DNA from: Salegentibacter sp.
GTDB taxonomy: Bacteria; Bacteroidota; Bacteroidia; Flavobacteriales; Flavobacteriaceae
Length of the DNA stretch: 64,000 bases
NCBI GenBank assembly: GCA_024635795.1
Contig: JAGXIH010000009.1
Location: 1-64,000, forward strand
Direction: 5' to 3'
In this document: piece after piece, positions 8,128 through 16,158 of the stretch
Layout of the letters: each line of letters begins with the position of its first letter
Position numbering within the stretch: position 1 is the stretch's first letter
Notes under the pieces: model-generated
Seen by the model: the letters and a program-made list of their open reading frames with translations, nothing else
The model's database searches: none
Told to the model about the DNA's origin: nothing
Translations under genes and position numbers: made by a program

Positions 8128-10998
8128 TTATGCCCCAACCCCCCTAACAAACACCTCTACAAACTCTTTCATCTTATTGATGATCCGATCCCCAATTTCT
8201 CGTGCTTTTAAAATGCTGGGGCGGTTGTCCAGGCACTTAAAGACTTCATCTCGCAGTGGCTCGTGTTCGTTATAGATGTAGGCGTCTATTAAAGCTTTGA
8301 ATTGGGCCTTGTCCAAATTTTCTTCTTCACATAACTGACTTAAAGCTATCACCCGCTGATCACTCCAGTATTTATCGAATTCATCGGGGATGGAATCTAT
8401 GTCCTTTATTTTGGGTAGGTTTTCTTCAATAAATTTCTCGATTAATTCCCGCTTGCTGCGAAGCTCTACATCTCCTGCCAGCAGGTCGAGAATCTGTTTC
8501 TTCTGCTGTGCGGCAGATTGTCCTTTGGCTTGTTTTAATCCGGACAGCAGTTTGAGAATGTAAGCCACATTCACTTCATCCCGGTGGATCAATTCCAGCT
8601 CAAAATCCACGTCGTCCAGGATAGAATCTTTCTGTTTCTGATGATCTCCCTTTGCCTTCTCGTACAGATCGAGGTATTTGCTCTTGTAATCCTCAAAAGT
8701 TTGCTCATCCATGGGTACATCTTCCCAGCTGAAATCGGAGAAGGAGGTAAGCACATTTTTGGCACGAATCAGGGCGCGGAAGGCCTGTACGAATTCAAGC
8801 TCCTCTTCTTCTGAGGGTAAATTGTCTACGCTTTTTACGGTAGGTGCGATCTTTAGCAGCTCCACAAAAGCTTCAGAGAATTTCTCGCTGACTTTCTCAT
8901 AATCGGGTAGGAGGATGTCTTCTTTCGCGTCTTTATTGGAAAATAGGGCAATGGCTTCGTCTGTGGCTTTCTTCAGGTTCCGGAATGCCAGAATCTCTCC
9001 CTGGGATTTCTTCTCGTCCAGGATCCTGTTGGTTCTGGAAAAAGCCTGGATGAGACCATGGTGCCGAAGGTTTTTATCTACGTACAACGTGTTTAACTTT
9101 TTGGCGTCAAAGCCTGTAAGAAACATATTTACCACCAAAATGATATCTAGCCTGTCTTCCTCTTTGAAACCTACTTTCTCCCGATTTTTATATCGCTTGC
9201 TCAAATCCTTGAAATAATTTTCAAAGTCTTTGCTGTCGCGGGTGGAAAAGGCGGTGTTATACATCGCGTTATAATCCTCAATGAACTCATCCAGTTTTTC
9301 CCGGGTGTGACTGGTTTTATAAACCGGTAATGAATCTGCAGCAAGATTAAGGTCCGGCAGCAACCCCTGTGCTTCTTCATCTTCCTCATTGGCGCTGTAA
9401 GTGAAGATGGTCGCGATTCGAAGATCGTGATCTCCTGTTTCTTTTTTCTTTTTAAAAAGCTCGTAGTACTTGATCAGGTTTGGGATACTACTAACGGCAA
9501 AAATGGAGGAGTAGTCGCGGTTCTTGGTTTTGGTATCGTGATATTTGATAATATAGTCCACGATCTTTTCCATTCGCTGCTCGCTGTCCAGCACTTCCTT
9601 GGTATCGATATCTTCCACCTCAATATCTACAAAAGTATTGCTCTTGCGTTTATACCTGCCAACATATTCAATGCTGAATTTCAACACATTCTGATCCCTG
9701 ATGGCATCGGTGATTACGTATTTATGCAAACACTTCCCAAAAAGGTCTTTGGTAGTCCGCTTTCCTAAATCGTTCTTAGCTGCATTATCTGCAAAAATCG
9801 GGGTGCCGGTAAAGCCAAAGAGTTGACTGTTAGGGAAAAAGCCGGTGATTCTTTTATGGGTTTCCCCAAACTGGCTGCGGTGACATTCGTCAAAGATGAA
9901 AACCATTCGCTTGTCTTGGAGGTCCTTCATCCGGGATTGGAAACGGCCGGGGGTAATGGCGTTATTCAGCTTCTGAATAGTGGTGAGAATGAGTTTGGTA
10001 TTATCGGTAAACTGTGAGACCAGGGAGTTTGTATTGTCAGTGACATCTACAGAGTCTTTTTTGAAGCTATTGAACTCCTTCATGGTCTGATAATCCAGAT
10101 CTTTTCTGTCTACCACAAAAACCACCTTATGTACATCGGGCAGGTCCATCAGGATCTGGCTGGCTTTAAAGGAGGTTAAGGTTTTTCCTGAGCCTGTGGT
10201 GTGCCAGATATATCCGTTATTCTGGTTTGTTTTTACCTGCTCAATAATAGCTTCGGTAGCATAGAACTGATAGGGGCGAAGCACCATGAGTATCTTATGG
10301 GTTTCATTGTGCACAATATAGCGGGAGAGCATTTTTCCCAGGTGTGCGGTTTCTAAGAAAGTTTTTGTAAAAGCCGTTAATTCTTTAATGTTTCTGTTCT
10401 GCTCATCGGCCCAGAAGAAGGTTTGTTTAAAGGTGAGGGTCTGCAGCGGATTATTGGAAAAATACTTTGTGTTTACGCCGTTACTAAGCACGAAGAGCTG
10501 CACAAAATTGAAAAGGCCGTAATTGTTCCAGTAGGAATGACGTTTGTAGCGATTGATTTGCTTAAAAGCTTCTTTTAATTCCAGGCCTCTGCGTTTTAGT
10601 TCGATCTGTACCAGCGGCAAGCCGTTGACCAGAAGTGTCACATCATAGCGATTCTTGTAAGTACCCTCCTGGGTGATCTGGTTGGTGACCTGAAACAAGT
10701 TCTTAGACCATTCTTCCGAATTAAAGAAACGCACCCAAAATGATTCTTCATTGTCACGGGTAAGCTGGTATCTGCCGCGAAGGGTTTTCGCTTTTTCAAA
10801 AACATTTCCTTTGGCCAGGTGATTCAGAATGCTGTCGAATTCCCTATCAGAAAATATGGTTTTATTAAAAGCCTCCAACTGACTTTTCAAATTCGCCAAT
10901 ACCGAAGCCTCAGAATTCACAGTTACTCTGTCGTAGTCCTGGTTCTCCAGTTGCTTGACAAGGTTGTTTTCTAATACTGCTTCAGATTGGTAGCTCAT
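8128..10998 (-). CDS. hsdR: Type I restriction enzyme, R (endonuclease/translocase) subunit
   Basis: The 956-residue protein has the full HsdR layout. The N-terminal PD-(D/E)XK nuclease has D119 in RYDVTLLVNG and E133/K135 in QIELK. Two RecA-like helicase lobes follow, with Walker A TTGSGKT (267-273), DEAD-box variant DECH (370-373), FTGTP (about 396-400) and motif VI region QAFSRTNR. The C-terminal helical region binds the methyltransferase core. With HsdM and HsdS it would translocate DNA using ATP and cut unmethylated DNA at distant sites. It is separated from hsdM/hsdS by four accessory genes, an arrangement common in Bacteroidota. All catalytic motifs are intact, so the subunit should be active. 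Confidence 0.95.
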   Translation of the reverse strand: MSYQSEAVLENNLVKQLENQDYDRVTVNSEASVLANLKSQLEAFNKTIFSDREFDSILNHLAKGNVFEKAKTLRGRYQLTRDNEESFWVRFFNSEEWSKNLFQVTNQITQEGTYKNRYDVTLLVNGLPLVQIELKRRGLELKEAFKQINRYKRHSYWNNYGLFNFVQLFVLSNGVNTKYFSNNPLQTLTFKQTFFWADEQNRNIKELTAFTKTFLETAHLGKMLSRYIVHNETHKILMVLRPYQFYATEAIIEQVKTNQNNGYIWHTTGSGKTLTSFKASQILMDLPDVHKVVFVVDRKDLDYQTMKEFNSFKKDSVDVTDNTNSLVSQFTDNTKLILTTIQKLNNAITPGRFQSRMKDLQDKRMVFIFDECHRSQFGETHKRITGFFPNSQLFGFTGTPIFADNAAKNDLGKRTTKDLFGKCLHKYVITDAIRDQNVLKFSIEYVGRYKRKSNTFVDIEVEDIDTKEVLDSEQRMEKIVDYIIKYHDTKTKNRDYSSIFAVSSIPNLIKYYELFKKKKETGDHDLRIATIFTYSANEEDEEAQGLLPDLNLAADSLPVYKTSHTREKLDEFIEDYNAMYNTAFSTRDSKDFENYFKDLSKRYKNREKVGFKEEDRLDIILVVNMFLTGFDAKKLNTLYVDKNLRHHGLIQAFSRTNRILDEKKSQGEILAFRNLKKATDEAIALFSNKDAKEDILLPDYEKVSEKFSEAFVELLKIAPTVKSVDNLPSEEEELEFVQAFRALIRAKNVLTSFSDFSWEDVPMDEQTFEDYKSKYLDLYEKAKGDHQKQKDSILDDVDFELELIHRDEVNVAYILKLLSGLKQAKGQSAAQQKKQILDLLAGDVELRSKRELIEKFIEENLPKIKDIDSIPDEFDKYWSDQRVIALSQLCEEENLDKAQFKALIDAYIYNEHEPLRDEVFKCLDNRPSILKAREIGDRIINKMKEFVEVFVRGVGA

Positions 10999-11010
10999 TT
11001 AATTTTTTTT

Positions 11011-11093
11011 AACCGCAGAGAACGCCAAGGATTCGCAGAGAGCGCAGAGATTTTCTTTGCGTCCTTTGTGGTTACTCTACGTCCGTTGCGGTT
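11011..11093. repeat. Left copy of an 83-86 bp repeat flanking the GxxExxY gene
   Basis: This segment starts AACCGCAGAGAACGCC and ends TTGCGGTT, so its ends are inverted repeats of each other (AACCGCA/TGCGGTT). It is a close direct copy of 11488-11573, sharing blocks such as GCAGAGAGCGCA and ATTTCTCTNNG. The GxxExxY stop codon (11092-11094) overlaps the last two bases of the repeat. Both copies are preceded by a run of eight T. Similar GCAGAGAGCGCAAAG/CTTTGCG-rich repeats are common around GxxExxY genes in Bacteroidota genomes. Confidence 0.85.
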
Positions 11094-11475
11094 ATATTCC
11101 ATTTGCAACTCTCTTTATTCCATTTTTAAGCATTACTACATTAAAATTAATAAGAAGCCCTAGTTTATAATTGCCCAGCTTCATATAAGTTAGTGTCTGT
11201 GCTAAGTGCACATCGTGTAGTGCTTCTACGCTCTTGATTTCAATTACCACTTTATTTTCAACCAATAGGTCTATCCTGTACCCACAATTCAATTTTACTT
11301 CCTCAAACACCACCGGCATTGGTTTTTCTTTCTCTACCAATAGAAATAGACCTGACTTAGAAATTTTATAAAACAAACATTCCTGATATGCACTTTCAAG
11401 CAGACCGGGGCCTAAGGCCTTATGTACCTCAATACCCAAACCAATGATTTTGTTGGCAATTTCGTTTTCGGTCAT
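11092..11475 (-). CDS. GxxExxY-family protein (small PD-(D/E)XK nuclease fold)
   Basis: The 127-residue protein carries the family signature GLLESAY (residues 24-30) after HKALGPG. The later part has D69 in YRIDLLVENK and E79/K81 in VIEIKS, the D-ExK pattern of PD-(D/E)XK nucleases, then a QTLTYMKLGNYKLGLLINF strand-helix. GxxExxY proteins are abundant in Bacteroidota, often as many near-identical genomic copies, and their function is unsettled. Here the gene lies between fic and hsdR, bracketed by two copies of an 83-86 bp repeat. That suggests it arrived as a repeat-bounded unit and is not an integral restriction-system gene. All motif residues are present. Confidence 0.85.
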   Translation of the reverse strand: MTENEIANKIIGLGIEVHKALGPGLLESAYQECLFYKISKSGLFLLVEKEKPMPVVFEEVKLNCGYRIDLLVENKVVIEIKSVEALHDVHLAQTLTYMKLGNYKLGLLINFNVVMLKNGIKRVANGI

Positions 11476-11487
11476 TATCTTTTTTTT

Positions 11488-11573
11488 AACCGCAGAGAGC
11501 GCTAAGGTTATGCAGAGAGCGCAAAGTTTTTCTCTGCGAACTTTGCGTATTTCTCTTTGTGTCCTTTGCGGTT
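11488..11573. repeat. Right copy of the repeat flanking the GxxExxY gene
   Basis: It begins AACCGCAGAGAGCGCTAAGG and ends CTTTGCGGTT. Together with 11011-11093 it encloses a unit of about 560 bp containing only the GxxExxY gene. Internal GCAGAGAGCGCAAAG and CTCTGCGAACTTTGCG blocks can pair, so a transcript could fold into a long imperfect hairpin. It lies 12 bp upstream of the GxxExxY start codon and 9 bp downstream of the fic stop codon. Confidence 0.85.
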
Positions 11574-11582
11574 ATTGCTCTT

Positions 11583-13124
11583 TTATTCTTCTATAAAAAT
11601 CTCTTTAAATTTCTTTTCTATTGTCACCTGTTCCTTTTCATTAAGTTGTTTAAACTCCTTCTTTTTAGCCCTGTTTGAAAATGTACCTGCATTTTGCTCC
11701 AGGAATCTTACAAGAGTGGCCACCATTTTATCGGGCATCTCAAAGTTATCATCCAGAAAGCGTTTCATTTCATCGTATTTCAGCAAATAAGAAACTTCAT
11801 TTGGAATGATAATATCTATGGTTTCCTGGACACAGTCGTATAAAAATTCAGCTTGTTTTGTAGCATCGAAGTACCGGTAATAATCGGTGGTTTCATTTAG
11901 CGCCTCCACATTGTTGTCTTCTGTTTGTTTCCATTCAATAAGGTCCAGAAGTGGGTGTGAATAGGACTCCAGTACCTTTTTATAATCTTCTATATTGTTA
12001 AGGATAGCTGCGGAAACCGGAAATATTACACCCTGTGGCGCAAACTTCATTTTCGCCAGTATATGGTGGATTAAATATCTGTGAACCCTGCCATTTCCAT
12101 CTTCAAAGGGGTGGATAAAAACAAAGCCAAAAGCCACTATTGCTGAAGCCAGAACAGGATTAAATTCTGAATTCTCCAATTTTTCACCGGTAGCAATTAG
12201 GCTTTTAACCAAAGGTTCTACGTCTTTCGCCTTTGCTGAAATATGTTCCGGAATTGGTTCTCCGGTTTGACGGTCATGCTCGCCAACAAAGCCACCTTCT
12301 TTCCGGAAACCCATATGGGTAAACCGGGAATTTTCGATAACAATTTGCTGTAATCTCAGGAGCTCTTCTTTAGTGAGTGGCTTTGAACCAGCCTGGCCTA
12401 TTGCTTTCCCCCAGCGCATAGCGCGATTATTTCCGGGATTTTCTCCCTCTATACTGAAAGAGGCTTTGGAGTCCTTTAATAAAAGAAAGGCAGATGCACG
12501 TTGTAAAACATCAGCGTGTAGGTTCTTTATAAAATCTGCTTTTTTGGCCGAATCATACTTTTCAGCATAAACTTCCAGTTTTTTTGTTTTAAAGATCAAT
12601 GGGCAAAAGCCTGTAGTACCCGGAAGATTATTTATGATACGATGCCGGGGTGAATTTTCTCCTGAAATTGCATATTGGAGCTTTTCATCCAGTAGGGGAG
12701 CATATTTTATTTTAGTATCCGCATTGGGTATTTGCAGCTCTTTTTGAAGTAACCATTCATAGAGGAACCAAATTTTTCTTGTGTAGGTTCCTGTTGGTTC
12801 TATTTTTAATAATTCATAAATTTCTTTTGAAGAAAGTTTTAAAAACAGCTTTTTAAAGAAGAGCAGGTTCACCCCTTCATTTTTTAATGCAAATATCAGA
12901 TGTTTATATAAGGTATCTTCAGGAGCATACTTTGGGGTAAGCACGCTCCAACCTTCAATTGTATATTTCCTATTTTTTAAGCTTACTAAGGAAATAACAT
13001 TTGGTATCGGGACTTCCAATTCCAGTGAATTTATAATCGCGGCATAACCCACAATAATCCCTTCTTCGGGAGCTGTACGTTCGTGAAAAATACCCGCTTT
13101 ATATGAAAATTGCACGCTGTCCAT
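11583..13124 (-). CDS. Fic-domain protein (probable AMP-transferase) with N-terminal inhibitory motif
   Basis: The active-site loop HPFEDGNGRVHR matches the Fic consensus HPFxxGNGRxxR and lies near residues 338-349, counting from the ATG at 13122-13124. I prefer that ATG to one eight codons upstream because homologues of this type begin close to MDSVQFSYKAGIFHER. An SFSIEG segment about 115 residues before the motif fits the (S/T)xxxE(G/N) inhibitory helix, so the enzyme is probably self-restrained. Fic enzymes usually transfer AMP from ATP to a hydroxyl on a target protein. The N-terminal 130 residues and the last 90, which contain a helical section, could bind DNA or a partner. The gene sits inside the type I restriction locus, where fic genes are often found. 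An array of short repeats covers its promoter and first codons. The target is unknown. Confidence 0.9.
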   Translation of the reverse strand: MDSVQFSYKAGIFHERTAPEEGIIVGYAAIINSLELEVPIPNVISLVSLKNRKYTIEGWSVLTPKYAPEDTLYKHLIFALKNEGVNLLFFKKLFLKLSSKEIYELLKIEPTGTYTRKIWFLYEWLLQKELQIPNADTKIKYAPLLDEKLQYAISGENSPRHRIINNLPGTTGFCPLIFKTKKLEVYAEKYDSAKKADFIKNLHADVLQRASAFLLLKDSKASFSIEGENPGNNRAMRWGKAIGQAGSKPLTKEELLRLQQIVIENSRFTHMGFRKEGGFVGEHDRQTGEPIPEHISAKAKDVEPLVKSLIATGEKLENSEFNPVLASAIVAFGFVFIHPFEDGNGRVHRYLIHHILAKMKFAPQGVIFPVSAAILNNIEDYKKVLESYSHPLLDLIEWKQTEDNNVEALNETTDYYRYFDATKQAEFLYDCVQETIDIIIPNEVSYLLKYDEMKRFLDDNFEMPDKMVATLVRFLEQNAGTFSNRAKKKEFKQLNEKEQVTIEKKFKEIFIEE

Positions 13125-13325
13125 TATTTTTATTAAAAATACCCGCAAAAAGGCATCGTAAATATAGTTTTATTTTTTATGCAAAACGCCCGCTAATTAT
13201 GAAAAACACCCGTTAATAGGTTTTTTTATGAAAAACACCCGCTAAAATTGATAGTTTAAAATCAGGTACGTATCTCAAAATACAGGTATTTAAATGCATA
13301 AAAATTTAAAAACGGGTATTTCAAA
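13084..13325. repeat. Operator-like repeat array covering the fic promoter and first codons
   Basis: Read on the minus strand, a GCGGGTGTTTTTCATAA-like motif occurs five times in the same orientation. The CCCGC/CCCGT cores start at plus-strand 13093, 13142, 13189, 13209 and 13238, with spacings of 49, 47, 20 and 29 bp. A sixth core lies in opposite orientation at 13313, and a weaker ACAGGTATTT at about 13281. The first core is inside the fic coding region, in the KAGIFH codons. Multiple same-sense sites across a promoter suggest cooperative binding by a repressor, possibly Fic itself. No binding evidence is available from sequence alone. Confidence 0.6.
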
Positions 13326-13331
13326 ATCAAT

Positions 13332-14582
13332 TTAGTTTAAGTTCCTGATATCAAATTTTTCCTTTGTTGAATTTACCTTAGAAATCCTTTGTAGAGGTTC
13401 TTCACAGGCTTTACTCAAATTCTGTAATTTATCAGAGAGATTTTTCACTAATTTCATTCTTTCTTTTTCATTGAATAGTTCTGCCCTGGATTCATCACTG
13501 CCGAAATGCAGGATGGTCTTATAGAAAGGCCAAACATTGTTTGATTTAAACCCCTCTTTTAAAATTTCGATTGCTTCGAGCTCTTTGTTTAAAAGTTCCC
13601 TGTTACAATTCTTTTTATTTCCTATAATACCATAAATACTATCACTCCATGGTACTTTGGACTGGCCTTCAAGTTTTACATACACCTTTTCAGGCCAATT
13701 TTCATGTTTGATAGTTAGACCCGACCAGGCTTCTTCCAGACTCTTGGAAACTTCTATTTTCCATCCTATGATTAATTTTTTCTCCAGCTCAATTTTCACA
13801 TCATCTAAAAATCGTCTAGTAAAATTTAGTTCTGCTTTTTTAACATTAGATTCCAAGGCTTTAGTAGTTGAGTAATTTTTGGCAATTAAGTAGAGAATTT
13901 CTTGTTCCATTTTAGAATCTGTAAGTTGATGAGTCAATTTTTTTATAAGGATTATATACTGCTGAATGCTTTCCCTAAGAATGGGATGATTACTGGCCTC
14001 CTTTGCACATTTAGTAAGCCAGGTTGTGATATTTGATGAATAACTTAACAGATGAAAGTCCTCACCTGAAACTAATTCCCCTTTACTTTTTGGTTTAGGC
14101 TCCTTTCCTTCAAGGGTTAAATAATAAACAGTGTTTTTTTCTATATTATGATTGCAATAGCGTTGGATTTGAACATTTTGATCTGGAGCATCTATTTTGT
14201 TTTCTACGCAAATACTTTTATCAAATCTGTCGTATATATAGATATCTACTCTTCCCCCTGTTTTCTCTTTATCATTTCTTTCCCCCACATGCTGTTCTAA
14301 TTTAACCTTAGCCGATTCTAAATCAATATGATCACTTTCTAATTCTTCAAGAAAATATTTTAAAAAGCTATTCCCCATATTATGGGATCCATCAGGATTA
14401 AGAAGTTCTCCTAAAAAAGCAGAATGGGTAGCATTTTCTTTAGATTCCATTTTGAGAATGGAAAACAAGTTAAAATTTTCTCCTTTTAAGATTGAAATTT
14501 CCTTCTGATGCTCCAGAATTCTGGAAGCATCTTCTATTAATTTTGTAGTGTTTTTAATACTTATCACTTTAACGATTTTCAA
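13332..14582 (-). CDS. PD-(D/E)XK nuclease superfamily protein (PDDEXK_4-like)
   Basis: The N-terminal half of this 416-residue protein has the features of the PDDEXK_4 family: FNLFSILKME followed by ATHSAFLGELLNPDGSHNMG, then RVDIYIYD (D113) and ICVENKID (E127, K129), with a Q-x-x-x-Y-type helix (QIQRY) after the catalytic strand. The D-ExK geometry is intact, so nuclease activity is plausible. The C-terminal half has EAWSGLTIKHENWPEKVYV-type strands and is unknown to me. Members of this family are annotated as hypothetical and often lie beside restriction systems. Here the gene lies between the structured-RNA candidate and fic within the hsd locus. A defence role is inferred from position. 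Confidence 0.7.
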   Translation of the reverse strand: MKIVKVISIKNTTKLIEDASRILEHQKEISILKGENFNLFSILKMESKENATHSAFLGELLNPDGSHNMGNSFLKYFLEELESDHIDLESAKVKLEQHVGERNDKEKTGGRVDIYIYDRFDKSICVENKIDAPDQNVQIQRYCNHNIEKNTVYYLTLEGKEPKPKSKGELVSGEDFHLLSYSSNITTWLTKCAKEASNHPILRESIQQYIILIKKLTHQLTDSKMEQEILYLIAKNYSTTKALESNVKKAELNFTRRFLDDVKIELEKKLIIGWKIEVSKSLEEAWSGLTIKHENWPEKVYVKLEGQSKVPWSDSIYGIIGNKKNCNRELLNKELEAIEILKEGFKSNNVWPFYKTILHFGSDESRAELFNEKERMKLVKNLSDKLQNLSKACEEPLQRISKVNSTKEKFDIRNLN

Positions 14583-14633
14583 ATTTTTTTAATTCCATTT
14601 AAGCAATTTTTTCTCATACATATATTTAGGAAT

Positions 14634-14667
14634 AAAAAACCCCACAAGCTATCAGCTTGCGGGGTTT
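14634..14667 (-). terminator. Intrinsic terminator upstream of the PD-(D/E)XK gene
   Basis: The minus strand has a 13-bp GC-rich stem (AACCCCGCAAGCT with AGCTTGTGGGGTT), a GAT loop and TTTTTT. It would stop transcription arriving from the HEPN-like gene, or from the small-RNA promoter, 52 bp before the nuclease start codon. The nuclease gene would then need read-through or its own promoter. Confidence 0.8.
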
Positions 14668-14740
14668 AAATATAATCTCTTTAAAGCAAAAGACACACCC
14701 TGGGACGCTGTGCTTATGGGTAGCGCGGTGTGTACTGTCG
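14634..14740 (-). ncRNA. Candidate structured small RNA with intrinsic terminator
   Basis: On the minus strand a TATATTTG promoter -7 element (plus 14744-14751) is followed by a nested hairpin. A perfect 7-bp stem ACACACC/GGTGTGT (14693-14699 with 14727-14733) encloses a 4-bp stem CGCT/AGCG (14706-14709 with 14722-14725). A spacer and a 13-bp terminator hairpin with 3-base loop and six T residues follow (stem arms 14638-14650 and 14654-14666). One terminator pair is G-U on the minus strand but A-C on the plus strand, which supports minus-strand transcription. The predicted RNA is about 100 nt, between the HEPN-like gene and the PD-(D/E)XK gene. I found no convincing -33 TTG. It could instead be an attenuating leader for the downstream nuclease gene. 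Confidence 0.5.
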
Positions 14741-14870
14741 TTGCAAATATACAACAACTGTTGTAAAGATATTTGAATGTTTTTGTATGTTGTTTGACAA
14801 CTTTCATATTCTTATAAAATCAAGAAACTTTTTCTATTAAGTCTTTTGTAAAAGGGAAACGATAATTTGC

Positions 14871-16094
14871 TTACCTATCAATTACTATTTTTTCCGCAAT
14901 TCGTCTTATTAAATATATATAAGGCATAAGTAGATTATCATTCTTGTCTGTAGGTAATATAACTTTGTTTTCCCTGTACTCCCGCAAATGGACTAGGGAA
15001 TTACGAATATTTACAATATTTTCTTTTATGGCTTTAATGGTATTATCTGCTAGTTGATCTATACCTTCAATTGAATTATTCATAATTGGTTCTATGGTAA
15101 AACCTCCATCGAATTCTATTGTTCTGCTGAAATAATCTGTATTATTTTCTAATTCTAGCTTTAAATCGGATAATTTGATATGATCGCTAATTAATATATC
15201 CAATTTTGTTTTATCATCATTATTTTTAAAATGATTTTTAAACTCTTCTATAATTGTTTTGGTGTACTCATCCGATTTGAAAGAAACATCAGGTCTTTTA
15301 AGGATGTTATTAAGCCGATCTTTGATGTCGGATTTTAAAAAATAATAGGAGGCATACTCCAAGATTTGATAATAAAATATAAATCTTAATCTCGGATCTG
15401 ATGTATTATTTGCAACAGTTATAATATCTAATAGGGTGTTGTCAATATTTGTTGCGTTGATACTCGTGGGAAATGTATCAAATAAGGAATGACAAGGTAA
15501 ATTAAATGTCTCCTTATCATATGGTATAGATAGGATTTGGATTAAAGGTGTTTCCCTATCAAAAAAGGACATATAAAAATTAAGAGTTTTACTAAACTCT
15601 ACTAAATCTTCGTGGATTTGCGAAAGGTTTCCTTTTATAAAAAAATTAAATGGTTTTTTATCCTTGAAATATGTAGATAAGAATTTTGGTAATTCTTCAA
15701 TTCGATAAAGGTCTCTAAATTGACGTAAATTTCTATAGCCTGACTTGCTTTCCTCTTTCTGTTCACGAAAGGCTTTCGCTATTTCAATAAAATCATCCGT
15801 GGGCTCTCCCCATTCACACTGAAAGCTTTCTCCTTTGTAATTAAAGCTAAAACTTCTTTTAATTAAATCTGAAGTAGGTGATATTGGAAATGCAAAAATT
15901 TCTATTAGATTTTTTTCTAAACTGTACATTCCCATAAGTTCTGGAGGAAAAAAGTAATGATCAAGAAATTTTAAATCAGTCTTTTCGTCAAATCGAAGAA
16001 AGAAACTATCATCACCCCAAAGGTTTTGAACATGAATCTTGCCGTCTTCTTTTAATGTCTCAACCTTAGGATAGCGCTCTTTTAATTTTTCCAT
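14871..16094 (-). CDS. Uncharacterised protein with C-terminal HEPN-like RNxxxH motif
   Basis: I do not recognise this 407-residue protein as a whole. Residues about 1-110 are beta-rich (FFLRFDEKTDLKFLD, FSFNYKGESFQCEWGEP), the middle is mixed, and the last 170 residues are mostly helical. Near the end, NIRNSLVHLREY places R364-N365 and H369 in the R-(polar)-x3-H spacing of HEPN ribonucleases, preceded by a helix (DNTIKAIKENIVN) and followed by a long terminal helix, as in ApeA-like HEPN domains. The gene starts 64 bp after hsdS and is AT-rich. In E. coli prr, an HEPN-type anticodon nuclease, PrrC, occupies the slot between hsdS and hsdR. This protein sits in the same slot but lacks the PrrC P-loop domain. 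RNase activity is an inference from one motif. Confidence 0.5.
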   Translation of the reverse strand: MEKLKERYPKVETLKEDGKIHVQNLWGDDSFFLRFDEKTDLKFLDHYFFPPELMGMYSLEKNLIEIFAFPISPTSDLIKRSFSFNYKGESFQCEWGEPTDDFIEIAKAFREQKEESKSGYRNLRQFRDLYRIEELPKFLSTYFKDKKPFNFFIKGNLSQIHEDLVEFSKTLNFYMSFFDRETPLIQILSIPYDKETFNLPCHSLFDTFPTSINATNIDNTLLDIITVANNTSDPRLRFIFYYQILEYASYYFLKSDIKDRLNNILKRPDVSFKSDEYTKTIIEEFKNHFKNNDDKTKLDILISDHIKLSDLKLELENNTDYFSRTIEFDGGFTIEPIMNNSIEGIDQLADNTIKAIKENIVNIRNSLVHLREYRENKVILPTDKNDNLLMPYIYLIRRIAEKIVIDR

Positions 16095-16158
16095 TTTTTA
16101 CTTAAAATCTCTATTGGCAGTAATATTTTTTATTTCTAATTTTTATGTGTTTTATTAT

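Noticed and set aside
14634-14740. Retron or known riboswitch
   Set aside because: No reverse transcriptase gene lies nearby and no ligand-binding consensus that I know fits the hairpin.
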